Below, in pieces: positions 1-7,493 of a stretch of DNA of 64,000 bases. Below the pieces are notes generated by a model. It worked only from the letters and a program-made list of their open reading frames with translations. It was not told where the DNA came from and did not search any database. Source of the DNA: Caballeronia udeis (GTDB lineage: Bacteria; Pseudomonadota; Gammaproteobacteria; Burkholderiales; Burkholderiaceae); contig NZ_FCOK02000010.1 of NCBI RefSeq assembly GCF_001544555.2, positions 106,022-170,021 of the forward strand, read 5' to 3'. The position numbers and the translations under genes were made by a program. Every line of letters starts with the position of its first letter. The first letter of the stretch is position 1.

Positions 1-136
1 TGCGTGGAGTCTGCGCAGCAGCCGGATTTTTTTCGAGCAGCTTGCGACGAAGCCTGCGAATCCTGTCGCCAGGGGTTGATAAATTAGCGCGAGGCGTGCG
101 GGTTGCCGGTCGGGTCACTGCCTGCTCCCGCCTCAT
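1..136 (-). CDS. Partial ORF downstream of fliD, product unknown
   Basis: An open frame begins with ATG (complement of 134-136), 14 bases after the fliD stop, behind a GAGG-like ribosome site, and runs off the left edge after 45 codons. The visible part is basic and Arg/Pro-rich (it contains RIRRLRRKLLEKN) and matches nothing I can name. In many flagellar operons fliD is followed by the chaperone gene fliT, but this N-terminus does not look like FliT. It may be a real operon member or chance. Confidence 0.25.
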   Translation of the reverse strand, partial: MRREQAVTRPATRTPRANLSTPGDRIRRLRRKLLEKNPAAAQTPR

Positions 137-150
137 CGCTGCCTCGTCAA

Positions 151-1743
151 TCAACCGGGCTTGCCTTTCGCCAGCGCACCGTCGCTGTTGGCGCCGCCGA
201 ACAGCTGCGTCAGGTACTGCGAATTCTTGTTCATCGTCGCCATGACCGTATTGAGCGCGGTGAACTGCGCCTGGTACTGGTGAGTGAGCTGGGCCGTGTA
301 GCTCGCGAGGGTGTCCTGCTGCGTGCTGATGCCCTTGAGGTCCGCGTTGAGCGGGTCCTGGTTATTCGCAATCAGGCCGCCCTCGCCCAGGAATCCGTTC
401 AGGCTCTTGGTCATCTTCGCGGCCACGCCGGTCGTCGAATTGAACAAGGCCGCGACTCCCTGCGGATTGCTCGTCAGCTCGTTCGTCATCTTCGTGCTGT
501 CGGCTGTAAGCGTCCCGTCCTTGTTCAGCGTGATACCGATAGCGCCAAGCGAGATGCTGGCGCTGCCGTTCTTGACGCCGCCGCTGACAATACTCGCAAG
601 CGTGTTCTTGACCGTGTTGAACATCGCGTTGCCAAGCAGCGGTCCGCCTTGCGCACCCTTGGCTTTCGCACTGTCGAAACCGGCAACCTGGCTGTAAGTG
701 GTCACCAGGGTGTTATAGAGGTTGACGAAGTTATTGATGGCAGCCGATGCCGACGTGGTGTCCTGCGCCACGGTCAGCGTCTGCGGCGTGCCGGCAGGCA
801 CGCCAATGGCCGCCGCGGTCAGGTTCAGCGTGACGCCCTGGATAGCGGTGGTCACGGTGTTGCTTGAACTGGTGCCGGCCGTGCCGTCGATGGCGAACAT
901 GGCGTCTTTGGCGGATTCGGTCTGCGTCCACGGACTCGTGGCGGACACCGATGCAATAGTCGATGGGTCCGCGGCGCTGGCGCCGGCCGTGGACGTTACG
1001 CCGAGGCTGGACAGGCCGGCATCGTCCGTCACGGCGCCCACTGAAACATTGATCGTGTTCGATGCGCCCGTGGCCGACGAACGCAAGATCAGGTGCGCGC
1101 CGTCCGTGCCGGTCACGACAGTTGCCGTGACGCCAGGATTACTCGACGACGAGTTGATCCCACTCGCAATCCCGCTCACGGTGTTGTTCGCCGACGTGAT
1201 GTCGACGCTCATCGACTTGTCTCCGACCGAGACGTTCATCGAGCCGGTGCCCAGTGCGGTCGTGGCCCCGAACGCTGCCGACGAGAGCGTCTGCGCGCTG
1301 GCAATTTGCGTCACCGCGACGGAATAGCTGCCGGTCGCCGCGCCGCTGCTGCCGCTTGCCGTCAGCCCGGTACCGTCCGCGGTCGCGGTGAACTGGCCCA
1401 GAGCGGTCCCGTTCGAGAGCGGCGCAATGCCCGCCTGCAACGCCGATAACCCGGCCTGCAGGGCACCGATCGCCGAGAGCTTGGTGTTGTCGTTGCGCTG
1501 CTGCGCGATCAGCGAGCCGGTGTGGCCCGCCACCTTCGCGTTGACGAGGCTCGTGACCAGCGACGACACATCCAGCGATGCGTTGCCCGTCGAGCCGCTG
1601 ATGACGGACTGCGCGGCGAACGCCCTGGCCGAGTTGGCGGCGGCCGTCGTGTCGGCTGCGCTCGGAATGGCGGCGACCGGGGCGGGCACGCTTGAAGGGT
1701 TGGGTACGCTGGGCGCGCTGGATGCGCTGGAAATCGTCGACAT
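151..1743 (-). CDS. fliD: Flagellar hook-associated protein 2 (filament cap)
   Basis: FliD caps the growing flagellar filament outside the cell and helps flagellin subunits fold into place. The 530-residue product has the family's low-complexity Ser/Ala/Thr composition, an N-terminal segment with GNASLDVSSLVTSLVNAKVA typical of the conserved FliD N-domain, and a C-terminal domain ending in a helical stretch (LNTVMATMNKNSQYLTQLFGG) typical of the D0 region. The frame stays open upstream for 81 more codons, but the ATG at 1743 is chosen because a GGAG site lies 8 bases before it and the extra residues (Cys/Pro/Arg-rich) look non-coding. It contains essentially no Cys, as expected for an exported flagellar protein. 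No other flagellar gene is visible, so it probably belongs to a locus continuing to the left. Confidence 0.95.
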   Translation of the reverse strand: MSTISSASSAPSVPNPSSVPAPVAAIPSAADTTAAANSARAFAAQSVISGSTGNASLDVSSLVTSLVNAKVAGHTGSLIAQQRNDNTKLSAIGALQAGLSALQAGIAPLSNGTALGQFTATADGTGLTASGSSGAATGSYSVAVTQIASAQTLSSAAFGATTALGTGSMNVSVGDKSMSVDITSANNTVSGIASGINSSSSNPGVTATVVTGTDGAHLILRSSATGASNTINVSVGAVTDDAGLSSLGVTSTAGASAADPSTIASVSATSPWTQTESAKDAMFAIDGTAGTSSSNTVTTAIQGVTLNLTAAAIGVPAGTPQTLTVAQDTTSASAAINNFVNLYNTLVTTYSQVAGFDSAKAKGAQGGPLLGNAMFNTVKNTLASIVSGGVKNGSASISLGAIGITLNKDGTLTADSTKMTNELTSNPQGVAALFNSTTGVAAKMTKSLNGFLGEGGLIANNQDPLNADLKGISTQQDTLASYTAQLTHQYQAQFTALNTVMATMNKNSQYLTQLFGGANSDGALAKGKPG

Positions 1744-2548
1744 TAAAATGCTCCGTACGTCAGGTTTGCTGTTGAGCCTGGATGAGAACCGCCTATGGAC
1801 TGCCCGCTTGCGGCAAGCGTCAGGACGCGCGACGCGATGCGGCAGCCGCGCGTTGCCCGGGCCGGGCACCGCCGGCTGACCATCGTCTATCGGCACAGTC
1901 ATGGTTGCGCACTTCAGGCAAGGGTGAAACGGCGAGCAACACGCGCCTCCCGCAGGTTCTTTCCAAATCTTTGAAAAGATTTCCACGCGTCTGTCCAGGC
2001 CGTTCGGGACTGTCGATGCCCGCGCACTGCCGCCATTTTTTGATTTTTATTCCAATATTTTTCGCGGATGCTTGAGCGCGAAGCACGGCCACGTGCAATC
2101 CAGGCAGGACGAGATCAATGAAACATCGTGTAGAGGAGCTGAAGGGGCTGAGCGCCGTCATCGAGGCACCTTTCTTGCGAGGAGTTTCGTCCGCGATGCA
2201 ACCGGTCGCACTGGATTGTGACGCGCGTTAGTTCGTTTTTAAAAATCGCTTTAAAACCGCAATTCAAAATAAACTTGCAGCTCTAAAGGCGGCGCGCATG
2301 GACCCCAAGCGAACTTCTGGAAATTCAGACGCTTATGCGAGGATCGAAGCCGGGAAAAGCGGCCTCTCGCCGGGTCGGCGGTTGTGTCCGGCAGTCGCTC
2401 GCCCGGCACAGTGCGGTAAAACAGACGGCCACCATTGGTTTGTTTTCGAAGCCCATCCGCCAATCCAGTACACTTATTGAATCGAAAGCAATGGTCCAGA
2501 CCAGAGAAACCGGGTCCGGTGTTTGATAGTTAAGAGGGAGAAACGTAC
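1744..2548. other. Intergenic region between fliD and fba
   Basis: About 800 bases without a convincing gene. It separates leftward fliD from rightward fba, so both promoters should lie here. There are AT-rich patches at about 2035-2065 and 2230-2280. A weak -10-like TACACT sits at 2469-2474, upstream of fba. The short open frames on both strands lack ribosome sites or family resemblance. Confidence 0.5.
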
Positions 2549-3445
2549 GTGGCTAATGACAAGATGCTGGCGCAAATGAGCAACAAACCGGGGTTTATCG
2601 CGGCCCTCGACCAGAGTGGCGGATCCACCCCTGGCGCCCTGCGGGCCTATGGAATTCCGGAAAGCGACTACAACGGCGACGCCGAGATGTTCAAGCTGAT
2701 GCACGAGATGCGGGTACGCATCATGACCGCACCCGCCTTCACTGGTGACAAGGTTATCGGCGCCATTCTCTTCGAAGCCACCATGGACGGAGAGGCGGAA
2801 GGGAAGTCCGTCCCGGCCTTCCTGTGGGAAGACCGCGGCGTGGTTCCGTTCCTGAAAGTGGACAAGGGACTCGAGGCGGAAGCGAACGGCGTGCGTCTGA
2901 TGAAACCGATCCCCGGGCTGGACGCGTTGCTCGAGCGTGCCGTCAAGCTGGGCGTATTCGGTACGAAGATGCGCTCGGTCGTTGACCATGCGTCCGAGGA
3001 AGGAATCGCGGCCATCGCCAAACAGCAATTCGAAGTCGCGGCGCAGATCCAGGCGCACGGCCTCGTGCCCATTCTGGAACCCGAGGTGTCCATCAACATT
3101 CCGGACAAGGCGGCAGCGGAAACCATCCTGCTGGCTGAGCTGCTCAAGGGTCTCGACGCACTGCCCGAAGGCAGCAAGGTCATGATCAAGCTGACCATCC
3201 CGGACGTGGCGGATCTCTATCGTCCGCTGATCGAGCACCCGGCCGTCGTACGCGTGGTGGCGCTCTCCGGCGGCTATTCACGCACCGACGCATGCAATCG
3301 CCTGACGAAGAATCACGGCATGATCGCGAGCTTCTCCCGGGCGCTGATCAACGAGCTCAAGAAGTCGATGAGCGACAGCGAGTTCGACACAACGCTGGCA
3401 ACGTCTGTCGATGAGATCTACCAGGCCTCGGTCGTAAAGGTCTGA
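2549..3445 (+). CDS. fba: Fructose-bisphosphate aldolase, class I
   Basis: Cleaves fructose-1,6-bisphosphate to glyceraldehyde-3-phosphate and dihydroxyacetone phosphate (and the reverse) through a Schiff base, in the cytoplasm. The 298-residue length fits the short bacterial class I family. The segment VMIKLTIPDV places the probable Schiff-base lysine at K214. IAALDQSGGSTPG near the N-terminus, LWEDRGVVPFLKVDKG (about 92-107) and VPILEPEV (173-180) are the other family blocks. The start is GTG, supported by an AGAGGGAG ribosome site 8 bases upstream; a GTG start is easily missed. The gene stands alone and is followed by a strong hairpin at 3482-3514. Confidence 0.93.
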   Translation: MANDKMLAQMSNKPGFIAALDQSGGSTPGALRAYGIPESDYNGDAEMFKLMHEMRVRIMTAPAFTGDKVIGAILFEATMDGEAEGKSVPAFLWEDRGVVPFLKVDKGLEAEANGVRLMKPIPGLDALLERAVKLGVFGTKMRSVVDHASEEGIAAIAKQQFEVAAQIQAHGLVPILEPEVSINIPDKAAAETILLAELLKGLDALPEGSKVMIKLTIPDVADLYRPLIEHPAVVRVVALSGGYSRTDACNRLTKNHGMIASFSRALINELKKSMSDSEFDTTLATSVDEIYQASVVKV

Positions 3446-3481
3446 ATTTCAGGTTTCACCGGGGTTTCATGGAACTTTGAT

Positions 3482-3514
3482 ACAGGCCGCACTTGAGGCA
3501 TGAGTGCGGCCTGT
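3482..3514. terminator. Perfect 12-bp hairpin between convergent genes
   Basis: ACAGGCCGCACT and its exact complement AGTGCGGCCTGT are separated by 9 bases, between the end of fba (rightward) and the end of the GNAT gene (leftward). There is no long T-tract, but the symmetric placement suggests a shared bidirectional terminator. Confidence 0.65.
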
Positions 3515-3517
3515 CTG

Positions 3518-4153
3518 TCATGCCGCACGAGCAACGCTTGCTTGCGGCAGTTCAAGACGGCGCGACCAGGTGGCAAGATGGCGGAAAGCGATGGGTGTTT
3601 TGCTCAGGATCGCGCTGTCGTACTGCTTGCCTGCGAACCTGATGAAGTCGTTGATCCGGAAACCCTGGCCCCGGTAGAACTCAATCAGATGGGTAGCGGG
3701 CTGTGGTGTGTCCAGCGCGAGCTCCGCGTAACCGCGAATGGCGGCCCAGTGATCCGCATAGGCCAATAACGACTTTCCGATCCCCCTGCTCTGGTAGGCA
3801 GGCTCAACACCGAACTGGCGAACGCTCGCAATATCATCCCGCTGATAAAGCCCGCATAACGACTCGCTATCTTGCGTGTACAGCGTCATGGTTCCAACCA
3901 GCCGGCAGTTGCATACCGCGACATAACAGTCGCCGCGCGTGGCACGCGCACGGGTAACCAGCGCGGACTGGTCAACGCACGTGCAGTTGAGTCCCATCGC
4001 GCCCAGCCGCGCGAATGACCGGTGCAGCATCTGGGTCAACTCTTCGAACGAATCGCACGCCGGGTCAAAGCGCCTCAGCACTACGCTGCCCACACCACGA
4101 TGAACATAGCTGATACGCGTGTGATTCTTCGTTGCTGTGTGTTGCTTCGACAT
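3518..4153 (-). CDS. GNAT-family N-acetyltransferase
   Basis: A 211-residue protein with the GNAT acetyl-CoA binding motif A: VRQFGVEPAYQSRGIGKSLL (111-130), where Q121-x-x-G-I-G is the pyrophosphate-binding turn. It is followed by the usual beta strand and the IEFYRGQGF block (157-165), motif B. The family transfers an acetyl group from acetyl-CoA to a primary amine; the substrate cannot be read from sequence. The 35 residues before motif A and the His/Arg-rich C-terminus are not diagnostic. ATG at 4153 has a G-rich site (GGGGGTG) just upstream. The gene is single, and its upstream region holds an odd three-copy repeat (4214-4283) that may be its operator. Confidence 0.85.
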   Translation of the reverse strand: MSKQHTATKNHTRISYVHRGVGSVVLRRFDPACDSFEELTQMLHRSFARLGAMGLNCTCVDQSALVTRARATRGDCYVAVCNCRLVGTMTLYTQDSESLCGLYQRDDIASVRQFGVEPAYQSRGIGKSLLAYADHWAAIRGYAELALDTPQPATHLIEFYRGQGFRINDFIRFAGKQYDSAILSKTPIAFRHLATWSRRLELPQASVARAA

Positions 4154-4213
4154 GACACCCCCGGTCTCATCATTTGCCAGAAGTGTAGGATTCCTCGACG
4201 GTTGATAACAAGA

Positions 4214-4283
4214 AAAAATGCCGTAAATATTTCATGTTTTACGGCATATATATGCAAGTCGCTTGCGGCTTTACGGCATTTTT
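4214..4283. promoter_or_regulatory. AT-rich inverted repeat array TTTACGGCAT upstream of the GNAT gene
   Basis: TTTACGGCAT occurs three times in 62 bases: inverted at 4218-4227, direct at 4238-4247 and direct at 4270-4279. The outer two extend to TTTACGGCATTTTT and form a 14-bp inverted repeat. The inner pair forms a 10-10-10 inverted repeat. On the minus strand a possible promoter TTGTTA-N18-TACACT lies between this array and the GNAT start. Low GC and repetition stand out from the surroundings. Function is inferred to be an operator; the binding protein is unknown. Confidence 0.55.
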
Positions 4284-4387
4284 ATTTGCGGTGGTGCAGG
4301 TCTTCGTGGTCCTTGCCCGGACGACAACCAATGCACTCCGCCCGCGCCGCGACGTGAGTCAAATTCACAAGATGGCCCCGCCTCGGG

Positions 4388-5665
4388 TCAGAACAAAATA
4401 TCCTGCAACCGGTAATACGCGCCGACCAACGGCAGCGTCCACGCACGGCCGGCATGTCCGGGCACAGCCGGCCAGGGTAGCGAACGCCACGGGTTGGCTT
4501 GTTCGGAACCCGACATCATGTCGGCCATCATGCGCCCCATATGCGTCGACATCTGCACGCCGTGGCCGCTGTAACCCATCGAATAGTAGAGTCCTTCATG
4601 CTGTCCCGCACGGGGAAGCCGGTCCACGGTGATGTCGATGAGACCGCCCCAGCAGTAGTCGATCCTCGTGTTGGCCAGCTCCGGAAAGTACTTCGCGAGT
4701 CCCTTACGCAGCACGTTGCCGCTCTTTTCATCGGAACGGGGATTGGACATTGCGAAGCGCGCGCGGCCGCCCCACAGCAGCCGGTTATCGGGTGTCACCC
4801 GAAAATAATTGCCGATGTTGAGCGACGTCACATAGCTGCGCCGGTGAGGGAAAAACGCGTCGAGTTGCTGCGTGGACAGCGGTTCCGTCACCACGATAAA
4901 ACTGCCCACCGGCGCCATGCGCCGCTGGAACCACTGCAACGGCCCCACGCGCGATGCCCCCGTTGCCACCAGCACCCGGTCCGCCCTGATGACACCGCGC
5001 GCCGACGTGAGCTCGTAGCGCTCGCCGTCGAGGCGTTTCAGTTGCGTCACCGCCGCGCCTTCGAAGATACGCGCGCCGTGACGCGTGGCAGCCTGTGCCA
5101 GCCCGACCCCGAACTTGCCCATGTGCATCTGCACGCCATTGCGCTGCAGCAGCCCGCCATGAAAACCATCCGAGCCGATCTCGCTGCGCATGCGGTCCGG
5201 CGGAATCAACTCGACTTCGGGATCCACTTCGCGACGCAACACCTCGTAGGTACGCGCCAGTTTTTCGAAATGCCCGGGCTTGGCCGCGAGCTTGAGCTTC
5301 CCCGTGCGGACCAGGTCGCAATCGATCTGATGACGGGAGACGATCGACTCCACGCTCGCCACCGCACTTTCATACGCGCGATAGAAACTCCGGGCCTGCT
5401 CCAGTCCGACTTTCGCGGCCAGCGAAGCGAAGTCCTGCGCGACACCGGTGTTGCACTGGCCGCCGTTACGCCCGGACGCCTCGCTTGCTATGCGCCCTGC
5501 TTCCAGCACGGTGACCGACACACCGCGCGTAGCGAGTTCGAGCGCAGCCGACAAACCCGTGAAGCCGCCACCAATCACCACCACATCGGCGCGGCCTTCC
5601 ACGGGACCCTGCACACCTTCGCTGAATACGGGCGCCGTATCCAGCCAATACGAATCAAGCTTCAT
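4388..5665 (-). CDS. FAD-dependent oxidoreductase, DAO/PuuB-like
   Basis: A 425-residue flavoprotein of the D-amino-acid-oxidase superfamily. The Rossmann FAD motif VVVIGGGFTGLSAALELATRG lies at 28-48, followed by the ASGRNGGQ block where FAD is often covalently or tightly bound in PuuB/sarcosine-oxidase-like enzymes, and a C-terminal YSMGYSGHGVQMSTHMG that closes the FAD site. Closest in style to gamma-glutamylputrescine oxidase, which oxidises an amine to aldehyde plus H2O2; the real substrate is not known. The gene lies 30 bases downstream of the family-5 binding protein gene and is probably co-transcribed with it. A second, different PuuB-like enzyme is encoded in the same island at 11833-13167. 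Confidence 0.85.
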   Translation of the reverse strand: MKLDSYWLDTAPVFSEGVQGPVEGRADVVVIGGGFTGLSAALELATRGVSVTVLEAGRIASEASGRNGGQCNTGVAQDFASLAAKVGLEQARSFYRAYESAVASVESIVSRHQIDCDLVRTGKLKLAAKPGHFEKLARTYEVLRREVDPEVELIPPDRMRSEIGSDGFHGGLLQRNGVQMHMGKFGVGLAQAATRHGARIFEGAAVTQLKRLDGERYELTSARGVIRADRVLVATGASRVGPLQWFQRRMAPVGSFIVVTEPLSTQQLDAFFPHRRSYVTSLNIGNYFRVTPDNRLLWGGRARFAMSNPRSDEKSGNVLRKGLAKYFPELANTRIDYCWGGLIDITVDRLPRAGQHEGLYYSMGYSGHGVQMSTHMGRMMADMMSGSEQANPWRSLPWPAVPGHAGRAWTLPLVGAYYRLQDILF

Positions 5666-5695
5666 TGATTTTTCAGTTGAATGTGGCGCGGTTCG

Positions 5696-7270
5696 TCAGG
5701 CAGCCCACCATACATGTTCGGCGAACGAGAAGCCCATCATCGCACCGGTCGGGATCGAGCCCAACCCCTTCAACCGCTTGTCGTTGGCGTCGAGCAAGCT
5801 GATGAACGACGGAATGCCGATGCCACCCTGATCCGCCACCAGCACCTGCATTTCGCCGTACATCGCCTTACGCTTGGCTTCGTCGGTTTCAGCGCGCGCG
5901 CTCAACAGCAACTGGTCGAAGCGGGGGTCCTTCCAGCCCGACTCGTTCCAGGGCGCGTCGGACTTGAAGAACTGCGTGAACAATACGTCTGCGCTAGGGC
6001 GTGGATTGATGCTGCCGAAACCAAGCGGATGTTTCATCCAGTGATTCGACCAATAGCCGTCGGCGGGAACCCGGTTGACGGTCAGGTTGACCCCGATCTT
6101 CGCCGCCGTCTGCTGCATCAGCTCGGCCATTTCGACGGAACCGTTCGCGTCGGTCGTGGCGTAGATCGGCGGCAAGGCGGGGCCGACCGCACCCGCTTTC
6201 TGCATGTAGAACTTGGCCTTGTCGAGATCGAACTTGCGCTGCGGCAACGAAGCGTTGAAGTAGCGGTGCCCGGGCGGGATCGGCTGGTCGTTGCCGACCA
6301 CTGCAAAGCCCCGGAACACGGCCGTGCGGATCTGCTCACGATCGAACAGGTTCTTCATGCCCATCACGAAGTCGGGGTTGCCCGTGAGCGTGTTGTCGCG
6401 ACGCATGATCAGGTCGGTGTAAAGACCGGATTTGGTTTCCTTGACCGCATAACCCGGGGTCGATGCAATCCGCTGTGTCGAGCGCGGATCGACGGAATTG
6501 ATCAGGTGCACGTCGCCCGCGAGCAGTGCATTCACTCGGGCGGCGTTGTCGCTGATGCCCACCAGTTCGATCTGGTCGAGGTACGGTTGTCCGGTCTTCC
6601 AGTAGTTGTCGTTGCGCACACCGACCGTGCTGACACCCGGCTTGAAACTCTTGAGTTTGTAGGGCCCGGTCCCGATCCCCGAGCCGAAGCTGGTCGTACC
6701 GTCCTTGACGATCACAAGTTGCGGCGTAGCAAGAATCACCGGCAAGTCGGCGTTCGGCACGTCGAGCACCATGGTCACTTCGTTCGGGCCGCTCGCCTTG
6801 ATATCGGCAAACTGATCGGCGAGTGTCTTCACCTTCGACGCCGTCTGCGGATTCTTGTGACGCATCAGCGAATAGACCACGTCGGCTGGAGCCAGCGGCT
6901 TGCCGTCGTGGAAAGTCACGCCCTGGCGAAGCTTGATGATCCACGTCTTCGCGTCGGTACTTGATACGGACTCCGCTATATTCATGCGCGGCGTCAGGCT
7001 CTCGTCGAGCTGGGTCAGGCCGCTGTAGAACATGAAGAAACGGATATAGTCGCTACCCGTCGAACCCAGGGCGGGGTCGAGCGTGTCGGAGACCGAACCT
7101 GCGTCGTACGCCACCCGGATGCTGCCGCCCTTCTTCGGGGTATCGGCGGCCCGCGCAGACGCCGATACAGACAGCAGGCCGCCACCGGTGACTGCCATCA
7201 TGCCGGTGCCGGCCAACACGCGCATCATGTCGCGGCGGCTTACGCCACCGCTTTTTGTATCATCTTTCAC
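5696..7270 (-). CDS. ABC transporter substrate-binding protein, family 5, TAT-exported
   Basis: Periplasmic binding protein of the oligopeptide/nickel family (SBP_bac_5), 524 residues. The GTG at 7270 is chosen because GGAG lies 9 bases upstream and it leaves a short N-region before a twin-arginine signal (SRRDMMRVLAG, hydrophobic stretch, then SASARA-AD cleavage). The body has the family block around VTFHDGKPLAPADVVYSLMR and a C-terminal domain rich in Trp/Phe. No permease or ATPase gene is nearby, so the binding protein would have to share a transporter encoded elsewhere. A possible promoter TTTCAC-N16-TACGAT lies upstream, at roughly 7345-7385 on the minus strand. Its place in the hydantoinase/amine oxidase island suggests that it captures the island's substrate. 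Confidence 0.88.
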   Translation of the reverse strand: MKDDTKSGGVSRRDMMRVLAGTGMMAVTGGGLLSVSASARAADTPKKGGSIRVAYDAGSVSDTLDPALGSTGSDYIRFFMFYSGLTQLDESLTPRMNIAESVSSTDAKTWIIKLRQGVTFHDGKPLAPADVVYSLMRHKNPQTASKVKTLADQFADIKASGPNEVTMVLDVPNADLPVILATPQLVIVKDGTTSFGSGIGTGPYKLKSFKPGVSTVGVRNDNYWKTGQPYLDQIELVGISDNAARVNALLAGDVHLINSVDPRSTQRIASTPGYAVKETKSGLYTDLIMRRDNTLTGNPDFVMGMKNLFDREQIRTAVFRGFAVVGNDQPIPPGHRYFNASLPQRKFDLDKAKFYMQKAGAVGPALPPIYATTDANGSVEMAELMQQTAAKIGVNLTVNRVPADGYWSNHWMKHPLGFGSINPRPSADVLFTQFFKSDAPWNESGWKDPRFDQLLLSARAETDEAKRKAMYGEMQVLVADQGGIGIPSFISLLDANDKRLKGLGSIPTGAMMGFSFAEHVWWAA

Positions 7271-7466
7271 TTGAATGACTCCGGACGGGTAAGGGATCTG
7301 AAAAAAACGCTCGGGAGGCGATGGGGACAAGGTTTATCGCGTCTCTTCAGCAGCATCGTATGCTTGCAGAATCCGCGTGAAACACCGACAAAAACCGCGA
7401 AACAGCATAAATCGCTTGTTATCGCATCGCTAACGCGGTGCTTTGCATGGCCGCCAACCCGGTGAT

Positions 7467-7484
7467 GAAAACGTGCTCGTTTTC
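7467..7484 (-). terminator. Possible hairpin after hyuB
   Basis: GAAAACG and CGTTTTC form a 7-bp perfect stem with a 4-base loop just past the hyuB stop. No strong T-tract follows, so it could be a weak terminator or an mRNA 3-prime structure. Confidence 0.35.
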
Positions 7485-7493
7485 CCTCATGTG

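Noticed and set aside
151..1879. Several plus-strand frames opposite fliD
   Set aside because: The minus strand encodes a recognisable FliD; plus frames have no motif or ribosome site.
4234..4632. Plus-strand open frame starting inside the TTTACGGCAT array
   Set aside because: Its first part is repeat sequence and the rest overlaps the oxidoreductase gene end in antisense; no family.
4499..5668. Plus-strand 389-codon open frame opposite the FAD oxidoreductase gene
   Set aside because: Composition is Arg/His-rich and it has no family features; the minus strand clearly encodes an FAD enzyme. A GC-skew shadow.
5681..6964. Plus-strand 427-codon open frame opposite the family-5 binding protein gene
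   Set aside because: His/Arg-rich antisense of a solid SBP gene, with no ribosome site; typical antisense shadow.
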